Shown: positions 1 to 13,400 of the stretch, in pieces
How the letters are laid out: each line of letters starts with the position of its first letter
Position numbering within the stretch: position 1 is the first letter of the stretch
Notes under the pieces: generated by a model
Databases searched by the model: none
What the model saw: the letters and a program-made list of their open reading frames with translations, nothing else
What the model was told of the DNA's origin: nothing
Assembly (NCBI GenBank): GCA_947044365.1
Contig: OX345653.1
Span: 618,501-682,500 of the forward strand
Source: Petrosia ficiformis
Lineage: Eukaryota > Porifera > Demospongiae > Haplosclerida > Petrosiidae
Direction of reading: 5' to 3'
DNA length: 64,000 nucleotides
Translations under genes and position numbers: made by a program

Positions 1-58
1 AGCTGAACTACGCTTTTAAAAATGGTCAATGGCCAACTATTATATCATTACTACTTAC

Positions 59-653
59 AATTCAAATTCACTGCTAATTGCATTCCTTCTTCAATTGCAT
101 GATGTAACTGTGACATCATCAGCTCCGCCTTCAACTGTATCACACGACATTGTCTTGGAGCTTCCATACTAGGTCTGGGTTGATCTTTAAGATGATCGAG
201 GCTTAAATCTAAAAAAAGAACACGTCCATTAGTACACCCTAATCCGACAACTCCACTAAAATGTTCGAAAGGTGAGTTTGTAAAAAGCCCTGGTAGTACT
301 ATGTTGGTAATACCACACACAAATGTTACACAGTAGGGTATTTTTACAACTTGTACCAACTGTCCAGACACCTGGGATATGACCGCTACAACACTTTGCA
401 AGTAATCTCCAAATACCAGAAGAAAGAAGTTGATTTTATTGTATGTGAGCTCACCAAATGCCTCTACTTGTTTACCTTCACAGTTAACAAACCCTAACTT
501 TGTATTTGGGACTTTGTATATATCAACACCGTTATCTTGCGACCACATCCATATAACTCGGCCATCTTTTGAAAATCCACCTTTCTCAATGCTTTTAGGT
601 GGTAGGGGATGAAAGGTAGTGGCAGACAGCTGAAGGATAGCCCTCTTGTCCAT
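59..653 (-). CDS. AHCTF1: ELYS/AHCTF1-like nucleoporin, N-terminal beta-propeller (first exon, partial)
   Basis: The first coding exon starts at the ATG at 653 and ends at 59 before a GTAAGT donor; the rest lies beyond the left edge. About 198 residues resemble the N-terminal seven-bladed propeller of ELYS, which targets the Nup107-160 complex to chromatin and starts postmitotic pore assembly. The support is a run of matches from memory: a VVKIP strand, a stretch around GLGCTNGRVLFLDLSLD that aligns with the human VVTDVGQILLVDL region, and a following helix-like IEEGMQL segment. The AT-hook C-terminus is not in the window. The gene is head to head with HECTD3, 62 bp away, so its promoter must be very short. 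Another propeller protein is possible, but the strand order fits ELYS best. Confidence 0.6.
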
Positions 654-715
654 GGCTCCACGTGTAAAATGGGCGTGGCATGGGCGTGGCTCTTTATTAA
701 CGTTATTTGGATAAA
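654..715. promoter_or_regulatory. Divergent promoter AHCTF1-like / HECTD3
   Basis: Only 62 bp separate the two start codons. The gap holds a CACGTG E-box at 659-664 and two direct copies of GGGCGTGGC at 671-679 and 682-690. No TATA box is seen. The GC-rich motifs stand out from the AT-rich surroundings and recur in two other divergent promoters of this window. Confidence 0.6.
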
Positions 716-1403
716 ATGGCCGATTCCACTAGAATTCGCCTTGGTCGCATTCGCTGCCTTGTGCAAGCAGTAGAGGCTATGCAGAAAGGTGAACCTTTCC
801 CAGAACCTCTCTGCTATGTACCAGTTAAAATGAACTTGGAATGTCAACAAGAAGAGCCACTTCACTTGTACAGTACCCCAAAAACTGACGGAAAGACTGT
901 AAGTCAGCTACCTTCAGGCAAGACTCTCAAGTTTGTTGTAAAAGGCAAACCTCGTGTTAATGAGGAAGGTTTATGGGTACAACTAATATCCCCTTATGAA
1001 GATTCGTGGATACTTGTACAACCATTCAAATCTGGCTCAAAGGTAAAGAGATAGGCTTTCAATATACCATTGTTTATTTATAATCATTATAACAACAGGC
1101 AAAGTGGAAGATTGTCAAGGAAGAAGATAAAGAGCTGACAGACTGGATGGATGCTGTAGAGCAAATCTGTTCCCTTCAACTCTCTCGTCCTTCACTTACT
1201 GCTGAATCAGACGAGAAAGAAGTGCTTAAACTCCAGTATCCACCACCTGGTTGGTCTCTGGAAGCAGATGAGGAGTTGGCTCGCTTTATGACAGAGCATG
1301 GAGGTAAAATCCCTCTTGGTCATCCTACAGCTGGAGGTAACGAGTACCTTCTAAAAGTAGAAGCATCTAGTGGAGAGGTTAGATAGATGGATAGATAGAT
1401 AGT

Positions 1404-1440
<37 letters not shown>

Positions 1441-1493
1441 CATAGATATACAAAAGGAAGGGATTGAAAACTGAAACTCAACCATTCATGTAT

Positions 1494-1539
<46 letters not shown>

Positions 1540-4500
1540 ATAATTACAATGATCGTAACTTACGGCTTTCCTTAACAAAGAGAAAATTTATCATAGATTA
1601 TATAGACTGTATATATCATTAACACAAAGAGTATTGTATTACATATATATGTGCATATGTACATCATTAACACAAATAATATTATATTACGTATATACGT
1701 GTATATGTACAACTCAGAGTGTGTATTGCATATACATGTATGTACATGTACAGTGTGTACTGTATATCATTAACACAAAGTGTATGTGTTGTATAGGTGC
1801 ATGACTACATATATATCATTAACACAGTTACATATGTACATGTATATATCATTAACACAAAGTGTATGTGTTGTATAGGTGCATGACTACATATATATCA
1901 TTAACACAGTTACATATGTACATGTATATATCATTAACACAAAGTGTATGTGTTGTATAGGTGCATGACTACATATATATCATTAACACAGTTACATATG
2001 TACATGTATATATCATTAACACAAAGTGTATGTGTTGTATAGGTGCATGACTACATATATATCATTAACACAGTTACATATGTACATGTATATATCATTA
2101 ACACAAAGTGTATGTGTTGTGTAGGTGCATGACTACATATATATCATTAACACAGTTACATATGTACATGTATATATCATTAACACAAAGTGTATGTGTT
2201 GTATAGGTGCATGACTACATATATATCATTAACACAGTTACATATGTACATGTATATATCATTAACACAAAGTGTATGTGTTGTATAGGTGCATGACTAC
2301 ATATATATCATTAACACAGTTACATATGTACATGTATATATCATTAACACAAAGTGTATGTGTTGTATAGGTGCATGACTACATATATATCATTAACACA
2401 GTTACATATGTACATGTATATATCATTAACACAAAGTGTATGTGTTGTATAGGTGCATGACTACATATATATCATTAACACAGTTACATATGTACATGTA
2501 TATATCATTAACACAAAGAGTTACATATATACATGTATATGTACATTATTAACTCAAGAGTGTGTATTGCATATATGTACATGTACAGTGTGTACTGTAT
2601 ATCATTAACACAAAGTGTATGTGTTGTACAGGTGCATGACTATATCATTAACACAGTTACATATGTACATGTATATATCATTAACACAAAGAGTTACATA
2701 TATACATGTATATGTACATTATTAACTCAAGAGTGTGTATTGCATATATGTACATGTACAGTGTGTACTGTATATCATTAACACAAAGTGTATGTGTTGT
2801 ACAGGTGCATGACTACATATATATCATTAACACAGTTACATATGTACATGTATATATCATTAACACAAAGAGTTACATATATACATGTATATGTACATTA
2901 TTAACTCAAGAGTGTGTATTGCATATATGTACATGTACAGTGTGTACTGTATATCATTAACACAAAGTGTATGTGTTGTACAGGTGCATGACTACATATA
3001 TATCATTAACACAGTTACATATGTACATGTATATATCATTAACACAAAGTGTATGTGTTGTATAGGTGCATGACTACATATATATCATTAACACAGTTAC
3101 ATATGTACATGTATATATCATTAACACAAAATGTAGTAGTATATGGTCTATGATCCAATATAGTCTTTTGAACCACACCCCTTAGTCTTTTATATATGAT
3201 ATCACAATACACAGAAATGTCTATTTGAAGGCCACTGGTATACGATCAGCTTGCAATATACCATAGCTAGACCAATCTGTGTATCAAAGACCGTTTTTTA
3301 ACCATAAATAATAATTTATGCTCTTATTATTAGTATAGAGAAAAAATTTCATGCTTTTAATTTTGTTGTTCTAATTATAGGAATATGTTATTAATATTGT
3401 AACACTTACATTTACATATTTTCATCTCCACAGTCTGAAATAGAGAATTTATTTGAGACAGACCAAGCCTGGGAATCTGACGGTGATCAAGGTTCTCACT
3501 GGATAAAGTTCTACATGAAACCGGGATCCATTATACAGAAGTTCACACTTCTTATTGATGAAGATGACGGGAGTTATTTACCTAAACGAATTGTTGTATT
3601 AGGAGGCCCAAGAGATAATCTCTCTGTAATTCAGACTCGTAATTTTGGTCCCTCAGATTACAGTAAAGGTGAATTAAACCTCTTCCCTACACCGATGACA
3701 GTCTTTTATCCGATTGTTCAAGTAATCATTAAGTCATGTTATCAAGGTGGTATTGATACCAGGATACAAGGGATAAAACTGGTGTGCAATGCTTCGGTAA
3801 ATATTTTCTTGGAATCCGATAACCTACGAGAAGATATATTCACTGCAAATGCTACATCGCGCTGGCCAAAACTGGAGCCTTTCTCTCCAGAGCAGCTACT
3901 CTATCGTGGACTGGCATTAAAGAGAGTATCTACTTTGATAAATAAAGATCTTTCCTATCTGTTACCACAATGGAGTCATTCTTCACATGCATTTGGAGGT
4001 GTCACTGCCATGAGACAGTTATGGCCATTGTGCACAGATCGAAATGTTCTAATTGACCAAATGTTGCAAGATACCGTCGATCGATCTCCATCTGATACCC
4101 CAGTTCTCTACATCAACAGAATTGCAGCTAAACAGCATCGTGATGACCCGACCATTGATCCAGAGCAGCGTAAAACTGTTTTTAATCAAATCCTTGATGA
4201 GATTAACAAACACACAAAACCATCCACTTATAATTACAGGTGGGCGGGGCAATCTTCACAATGGTGGGAATGCAAGTTCTTACAAGAAGGAGTTATAGAC
4301 CAAGGTGGAGCGTTTCGTGATTCCCTCTCTGAGATAGCCGAAGAGCTTTGCCCTCCATCAGTTGATGCCGACGTTCCTCTACCACTTTTTATACGAAGCC
4401 CAAACCAAAGTCAAGACTCTTCAAATGTATATCGCGATGGATACATACCAAATCCCTCTTGTGACCAATTCTCGAAATATTTCTTTGTAGGGCAACTAAT

Positions 4501-5266
4501 GGGTGGTGCCTTCCGAAGTCAGGAAACCTTAGTACTCTCCATGCCACAGTTTATATGGAAGCATTTAGTTGGAGAACCTGTTACTTGGGAGCGTGATTTC
4601 GTGTCAGTTGACTCCGCTGAGTTGAAATTAGTAGACTCGATTGAAAGCATGCAAAAGGATAATTTTGAGGAGATGTTCGAAGGGGCCCTAAACTTCACCA
4701 CTGTATTGAGTAATGGAGATACAGTTAATCTTGTACCAAGTGGGGAGGAGCGTTTCGTTACGTACAATGATCGTCTAGAATATTGTGAATTAGTTAAAGA
4801 GGTTCGTATAAAGGAGAGTGAGAAACAAATTAATGCCATTAAAGAAGGTTTGTCACAGGTTGTTCCCTCTCAAGTACTATCACTGATGACATGGCAAGAG
4901 TTAGAAGAAAAAGTGTGTGGCAATCCAGAAATATCCATTGAAACCCTCAAGAAATCAACTCGTTATGATAGCGAACTTTCTGAGAATTCTCCTCGTGTGA
5001 AGGTGATGTGGCAAGCTCTTGAAAGTTTCACTAACGAGGAACGATCACGATTTTTACGTTTCATTACAGGACGAAGACGGCTACCAGTTACAATATATAT
5101 AGATGCTTCAGATACTGGCCCGGAAGCATTACCTACCTCAGCAACATGTTCCAATGCTTTATATCTACCTTCATACACCACTGTTGAACAAGCCACTCAG
5201 AAACTTCGGTACGCCGCATATAACTGCGTAGCCATTGATACAGACATGAGTCCATGGGAAGAATAG
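716..5266 (+). CDS. HECTD3: E3 ubiquitin-protein ligase HECTD3
   Basis: Three exons join in phase 0: 716-1042, 1099-1377 and 3434-5266, giving 812 residues (human 861). The ATG at 716 is chosen because only non-ATG codons extend it in frame. Residues about 200-330 resemble the DOC/APC10-like domain (WESDGDQGSHW). The C-terminal part is the HECT domain, with the active-site Cys near residue 774 in PTSATCSNALYLP, 38 residues before the end as in human. The C-terminal run AYNCVAIDTDMSPWEE matches the human protein as I remember it. HECT ligases take ubiquitin from an E2 onto this Cys and pass it to substrate. Intron 2 is 2,056 bp and almost entirely tandem repeat; its donor GAG|GTTAGA is weak, but the nearby GTAACG alternative would break the frame. 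Confidence 0.95.
1381..1536. repeat. GATA and TA microsatellites in HECTD3 intron 2
   Basis: A (GATA)n run begins 3 bp inside the intron (1381-1440) and a (TA)n run covers about 1497-1536. Confidence 0.9.
1796..3125. repeat. 82-bp minisatellite with higher-order units, HECTD3 intron 2
   Basis: Nine near-identical 82-bp units begin at 1796, 1878, 1960, 2042 and so on to about 2515. Each contains ggtgcatgactac and two ATCATTAACACA blocks. From about 2515 to 3060 the array changes to a higher-order unit of 173-179 bp that combines the 82-bp unit with a second block containing ctcaagagtgtgtattgc. The copies are nearly identical, which points to recent expansion or gene conversion. Short ORFs through it are artefacts of the repeat. 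Confidence 0.95.
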
Positions 5267-5426
5267 AATGGGACTGAGACTGTTAGAACGGGAATGAGAC
5301 CTTTAGTATATCTTATTTAGTAGTTTAATAATAAATTAATTTTTATTTCATTATAACCATAATTACAAGTTTAATTAAATATTATTTGCTTTTCATTAAA
5401 ACACAATACTAAACTCTGTCATGTAA

Positions 5427-8400
5427 TTAAGGTCCATCCCTCTTGTATAAATAGAGGTAGCCAAGATCTTTAGGAGGAGTTATAGATTCGGCAACTTTAG
5501 AATCATTAAAGATTACCCATCGACCTTCTTTCTTAATATGACATACATAATGACCGCTCATTGTAGAGGTACCCATGTGACTAATGAATGCTATCAGTTG
5601 ATATTCTATAATATAGAATAAATAAATATACATTATATTATAACTAGTATGACATGTACATGTAGATATAACTAGTATGACATGTACATGTACATATAAC
5701 TATATAGTATGACATGTACATGTACATATAACTAGTATGACATGTACATGTACATATAACTAGTATGATATGTACATGTACATATAACTAGTATGACATG
5801 TACATGTACATATAACTAGTATGACATGTACATGTATATATAACTAGTATGATATGTACATGTACATATAACTATATAGTATGACATGTACATGTACATA
5901 TAACTAGTATGACATGTACATGTACATATAACTATATAGTATGACATGTACATGTACATATAACTAGTATGACATGTACATGTACATATAACTATATAGT
6001 ATGACATGTACATGTACATATAACTAGTATGACATGTACATGTACATATAACTAGTATGACATGTACATGTACATATAACTAGTATGACATGTACATGTA
6101 CATATAACTAGTATGACATGTACATGTACATATAACTAGTATGACATGGTATTACAACATACTTCCTGAACCATCTCTATAATTTTTCTTTTCATCAACT
6201 ATTTCCGTCACAACTCCTTCATCCTGTAGCTCATCAATATGACTAAACACCCAATCAGCAGCTCGTTCTATATTATTATCCTAATATGTTACAAAGATGA
6301 ACACGATACATCTATCTATCCATCTGTCCGTCCATACATTCATCCGTCCATCCATCCATTCATCATCCATTCTTCATCCATTCTGATTAACAATTCGTCC
6401 ATCCATCTATTTCTCCACTCACTGTGGCTCTCAAAGCTTTAATAGCCTGTTCTCTTGTGAATCCCAGAGACATAACAAGAGCAATACCATCTTCACTAAC
6501 TGATCCTTCTGAACTAGTTTTTCCTTGACTGACCTCTCCTCCAGGAGGTACAAATGGAGTATCAAAATCTGATTGACGGAATATAAGTACATGTATATTC
6601 AATACAAACACACACATACATACATACATACACAGCTTACACGCACACACCCACACATACATACACACATACATACACACATATACACACACATATACAT
6701 GCATACATACACATATGCACACACACACACACATACATGTACATGCATACATACACACCCACACATACACACAGATGTTACCTGGATCAGACATGTGTTC
6801 CAACACCCAATTCATTGCTGGTTCAACACCTAAATAAAGGAAAGAAAGGAGTTTGGTACCTGGGTGGAGTAAGTATGTAGATACAAATATAAGGTACTAA
6901 ATTCTCTTTTAATTACCGGTATTGAACTAAGACTTGTAATTATTAACCCTTCTCTCACAAGTATTTAATTATTAACCCCTATGTTACCTTGGTTACCAGT
7001 ATTGAATACTGCTCTTTTACAACCCTCCACACTAAATCCCATACTAGCTAACTGCATCACTGTATCTTCATCAATTTCTGGAAGAAAATGAAAGAAGAGA
7101 AGGAGGCTATGAAGATATAATATACAGAGAAGAAAATGAACTGTGCTATTATCTAAATGAATGCATGTACATCTTTATAGTACTGTCTGCAAAATTTGAC
7201 GAGTTAAAGTTTATAATCAATCATTTTGTAAATGCATGAAGCCTATGAAGAACAATCGTTAAGCTTCTAAGATACTGAATTTCAGTGGCTTCTTGTCGAC
7301 TATCAACCTTTTTAAAATAGAAACACTTCATCCAGTCCTCTGTGGTCAATTCTCATAAATATGGTCATATCTACATGTACCTTGCTGTTTAGTTGAGCCA
7401 GCTTCATCAGGTAGGAGTTCTTCTCCAGGTAGAATCCCTTGAGCACGTAATGAAGTCAAATCAAGATATTCTTCCACATCGACTTCAACATCTATTTTTA
7501 ATGAGATACAAAAGAATAGATAGTTAAAATATATAATAATTAACTTACCAAATTTCACAGGTTCCCAAGATTTGTCAAATGCAAATTTTGCTAACTGTAC
7601 CATAAGATAATCAGGAAATGAAGAGAATCGATATGTTCTAAAATAGAAGAGATTAATCGATACTCAGATTTGATTTGTGCATACAACCCAGCTTCTAATC
7701 TAAGACTGGCGTCAATTGATAGGTGGGATTAACCAGTAACCAGTGAGGATTTGAATGAGCTCTTATGTGCAGCAAGAATCAGTGCAGTTTAGTACTGTTA
7801 TAGTAACTATGAGTCTATAACTAAAACCCCTTTTAGTAAGGCAATTGTGACTTATAGTTTACTAAACCAAGTCTACTGTGACAACTATAACTAACTAAAA
7901 TTTAAAAATGGCCAATAAAGTATCATTTACCAGATGAGACTCAAGCCAATTCCTCCCAGCCTGGGTATGAGGCTAAGTTTAATTCTTACCTAGTAGCAGG
8001 TGATTTAGCTTGTACAGCTGATGAATAAAAGTCTGGAATATCAGCTGGTAATGAGTATTTAGATAAACAAGATGAGAAAGGGACTTTAGCTCTTACAACT
8101 TCATCTGGATTACTAAAATATGAAAATACGTATATACATACATACATACATACATACATACATACATACATACACATACATATACACATACATACATTTA
8201 TATATATTTACATACATGTACATACATACATACACACATACATACATACATACATACATGTACATGTACACACACACACATACATACATACATACATATA
8301 TACATACATACATAAATACATACATACATACATACATACATACATGTACACACACATGTACACACACAGACATACATACATACATACATACATACATACA

Positions 8401-10392
8401 TGTGTACATACATTGTACATACATACATACACCCATACATACATACATACATACATATACACATATTCATAATTGTTTTACCAGCTGCACTTTACTCATT
8501 GTTTGTTTAGTAAAATGAGTGTTTGTTACTTTTCTTAGGATATTTTAACTAAAACAACACTAGGAAAACTACACAGTACATACTGTACATACATCTACAT
8601 GTATGTACATGTATGTACACACATACATATGTACATACGTATATATATGTACATACGTACATACACACATACATACATACATACATACATACATACATAC
8701 ATACATACATACATACATACATACATACATACATACATACATACATACATACATACATGTACATACATGTACATACATTCTCTTTTTTTCAGCTTCTAAT
8801 TGAGCTTTCTTCTGTTGCCAAGCAACCACATCATCTGTACAAATTATCAATAATTATAATAATTAAAGTAATCACTACCTTTATTAGTGGCCATATCCAT
8901 TGGTACAGGTAACGTTAGGAGTAGTTCCGGTTTCTCAGAATAGCGGACCTTTTTTGATATCACACATTGAATTTTTTCTTCCACCTGTAAGTATGAAATA
9001 CTTTATTTCAAAGAATGATAAAGGAAATTACTATTAATAGTAATATTTTATTGGGTCCCTTAATTGAAGAGAGAGGGATTGAACTCCCCACAATCTGCAC
9101 TACATGTATGTATATCCCAAGGCCCTAACCTGATATCGAAACAAGTTTACAACATTTTCAGTGTCAGGACTATTGTGCTAAAAGAAAGAGAAAAGAGATT
9201 AGATGATAATAATAGTTTAAGAGAAAGCAAAATAGAGAAACTAGAACAGGAGGAGAAGAAAGAGGAGGAGGAAGAGGAGGAGGAGTAGGAGGAAGAGAAA
9301 AAGAAGGAGGAGGAGGAGAAAGAGAAGGAGGAGGAGAAGGAGGAGGAGGAGGAGGAGGAGGAGGAGGAGGAAGAGAAGGAGAGCATAACTCACCTCTGCT
9401 CTATCAATGAGATTCATAAGATGTAAGAAGAACTCTTGAGCATCCTGTGAAAAGTTTAAAGGTCAAAGGTCATCATAATAATAATCATATAACCTGTTGT
9501 CTGTTTGAACTGAATTCTCTATGACCTGTTCCTATTAGTGTTTTGAACATTTGAGGACGAATTCCTTTCTGTTCTTTTTGAAGTTCTTCTTCACCTTCCT
9601 TCTTTGATGCATTTGAAGGATCTTCAGGAGGTTTTTGAGAATACTGGCCAGATAATAGACCTATTGCTAGTTTGCTCCTAAATTAAATATACAATTACAT
9701 ACATACATACATACATATATACATACATAAATATATACATACATACATGCATGCATGCATACATACATACTAGGCCTGTGCGATAATGAAAAAACCTATA
9801 TCACGATAATAATCCCAACTATCACGATTATCACGATAATTTGATTTCAAGAATAACTGAATAACATATTTATTTCATTTCAATTCAATGAATAAAAGTT
9901 AAATTATTATTAAGGAGTAAGATTCTCAAATGCCTCTGTTATTGAGCGCTGACCTGGTTTAGACGGTTCAGACATACGGAACTAGTAGCTATTTTAGACG
10001 AAACACTATCATATTCATCTTTATGGTTGTATTGCAGATGGACGATCAAGTTAGTGGTATTTCCTTTGTAAGACAGCAATTGCTTACACAAACCACAGTG
10101 AACTGTCTGTCTCTTCTTTTTAACTGGCTCCAGAAATTTCCCCTCTTGTGCTAGAAACCTGAAATATTTCCAAACAGGACTTTTGGCCTTCTCTAAAGGT
10201 AGGTATTCAACATTAGAAGCCATCGTTACTCGACGAGATGCTTGTAAGTGTATCAATTGAACAACGTGTGAACAAGTGTGAGCAGTATGTGCATGCGTAA
10301 ATTATCGCGATAAGAATGTCAGCATTATCGTTATCGCGATAACAATTTCTTTTCGCGATTATCGACCTATCGCGATTATCGCACAGGCCTAA

Positions 10393-10426
<34 letters not shown>

Positions 10427-13400
10427 CATACATACATACATACATACATAGTTAGATACATACATACATACATACATACATACAAACATACATACTTACA
10501 TACATACATACATACATATAAACAGACAGACAGACAGACATACATTTGTGTATTGAAGTCTTTAGTAGGATCTGGTACTGGTCTTGTGAAATTATCAATG
10601 GCTTTTTCATAATATCTAAAAAAGTTAAAACAAAAGGAACACGAGAACATTGTGAACCACACTTCAATCTTGATAGAGGTATTATCATGTGATAATCATA
10701 TGACAGTCATGTGAACAACCCATATTCTATTTTTTAAGAGATTAATTCACCTGCTTTTGAATCCAGGCAAAGAGAACAAAACTTGCATTGTGGAATTTAT
10801 ATAACAACTGTTACCAAGGTTTTGAAGTCCTGTGTACCCAGACCCATACAGCAGTTTGAGTCTCTGTCCTGATTCTTGTATCAGTGACCACTCTCCTATA
10901 CGCATATTGATATCAATCTCTAGTTCAGTCATTGTTTTGTCCGTCTAAAAAAAGAATATTTAATTAACAGTAGAAGTAGAGTATGATGTTATGATCTGTT
11001 TAAATTAAGTATTCAGGAACCCATACTAAATTAGGTATCCAGGAACCCATAATAAATTAGGTATCCAGGAACCCATACTAATTTAAGTATCCAGGAACCC
11101 ATACTAATTTAAGTATCCAGGAACCCATACTAATTTAGGTATCCAGGAACCCATACTAAATTAGGTATCCAGGAACCCATCCTAAATTAGACCCATCCTA
11201 AATTAGGTATCCAGGAACCCATACTAAATTGGGTATCCAGGAATCCATACTAAATTAGGTATCCAGGAACCCATACTAAATTGGGTATCCAGGAACCCAT
11301 ACTAAATTGGGTATTGAGGAGCCAAATTGCCTCACCCACATCTACATACCTAATTTAGTTATGTTTTTATACAATATTGCCAAATAACATGTTTTGAAGT
11401 CATTATTTCCAAATGACTCAGTATAGACATTTAGTATGTTGCATATGTACATCATGTACATCAATAAAGTCATGTACTCTACCAGTACACACATATCATG
11501 TACATTAATAAAGGTAATAGTTCATCTACTCTACCAGTACACACACACATCCTGTACATTAATAAAGGTAATAGTTCATCTAATCTACCAGTACACACAC
11601 ATATCATGTACATTAATAAAGGTATTAGTTCATCTAATCTACCAGTACACACACATATCATGTACATTAATAAAGGTAATAGTTCATCTAATCTACCAGT
11701 ACACACACATATCATGTACATTAATAAAGGCAATAGTTCATCTAATCTACCAGTACACACACATATCATGTACATTCTAATCTACCAGTACACACACATA
11801 TCATGTACATTAATAAAGGTAATAGTTCATCTACTCTACCAGTACACACACACATCCTGTACATTAATAAAGGTAATAGTTCATCTAATCTACCAGTACA
11901 CACACATATCATGTACATTAATAAAGGTAATAGTTCATCTACTCTACCAGTACACACACATATCATGTACATTAATAAAGGTAATAGTTCATCTAATCTA
12001 CCAGTACACACACATATCATGTACATTAATAAAGGTAATAGTTCATTACTCTACCAGTACACACACATATCATGTACATTAATAAAGGTAATAGTTCATC
12101 TAATCTACCAGTACACACACATATCATGTACATTAATAAAGGTAATAGTTCATTACTCTACCAGTACACACACATATCATGTACATATCACATTAATAAA
12201 GGTAATAGTTCATCTACTCTACCAGTACACACACATCCTGTACTATAATAGTTCATCTACTCTACCAGTACACACACATATCACATTAATAAAGGTAATA
12301 GTTCATCTACTATACCACACACATCATGTTTCATATCTTGTTACAAGTATTTCCTGTACAACATAAAGCTACATACATATGTCCATATTTACCTATTCAC
12401 AACATGTCCATAGTCTAGTAATATAATTATATATCAGTGGGTGGGGCTCATTTACTTTATTCATTATCATCATATTGATCCCAAAGTGAGCAAGATGTTC
12501 AGCTAGTTTTGGGTCAATCACCATATTATCTTCATCGTAAGAATATACATCAGCTCCTCCAGGAGTGATAGTACCCAACTTGACAGCAAGGGGATACTTG
12601 GTAGTATCATAATGATCAACAGCATGATTGTTACCTCCAGAACCTAAAAGAATGGCAGAAATAAGGAATATATTGGGTTTAGATAAGGAACGTAAAGGGG
12701 TCAATGATGGCTGAATGGATCAGCGGTGACTGAGTGATCTAGTCACTCAATTTACTACTGAAGTTAAGTCACACTGAACAGGACTATTAAAATGATGCTC
12801 ATTATTTGATATTATGATATTGTAGAGGTTAGTAGTGACTGAGTGGTCTAGTAACTGGAAAAATGTGCATAAACATTTCCCATGTCTAAATAACATAACA
12901 TTACCTGTCAAAAAGCAAACTAGACATTAATTAGGCTCAGTACAGTACATACAGGCACATGTATGTACCTGTATGTACATTGTGTACATGTACTGTACCT
13001 GGATGTACATTGTGTACATGTACTGTACCTAGATGTACATTGTGTACATGTACTGTACCTAGATGTACATTGTGTACATGTACCTGGATGTACATTGTGT
13101 ACATGTACCTGGATGTACATTGTGTACATGTAATTGTATGTACATTGTGTACATGTACCTGTATGTACATTGTATACATGTACCTGGATGTACATTGTGT
13201 ACATATACCTGTATGTACATTGTGTACATGTACTGTACCTGTATGTACATTGTGTACATGTACCTGTATGTACATTGTATACATGTACTGTACCTGTATG
13301 TACATTGTGTACATGCACCTGGATGTACATTTGTACATTGTGTACATGTACTTGTATGTACAATTGTACATTGTGTACATAATCATATGTACATGTAGAG

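Noticed and set aside
1331..1345. Alternative HECTD3 donor GAG|GTAACG at 1337
   Set aside because: It would leave 238 bp in exon 2 and break the frame into exon 3; the GTTAGA donor at 1378 keeps frame and aligns with the family.
1796..3125. CRISPR-like periodic array
   Set aside because: Units are contiguous with no unique spacers, lie in a spliced intron, and the genome is eukaryotic.
8113..8912. Tyr/His/Cys/Met repeat ORFs
   Set aside because: Translations of ACAT microsatellites in USP5 intron 15.
9147..9386. Poly-Ser ORF
   Set aside because: Complement of the GGA/GAA polypurine intron tract.
11498..12366. Long ORFs over the 54-bp array
   Set aside because: The array is an intron repeat of USP5 with a period divisible by three; the frames have no domain and the neighbouring exons splice cleanly around it.
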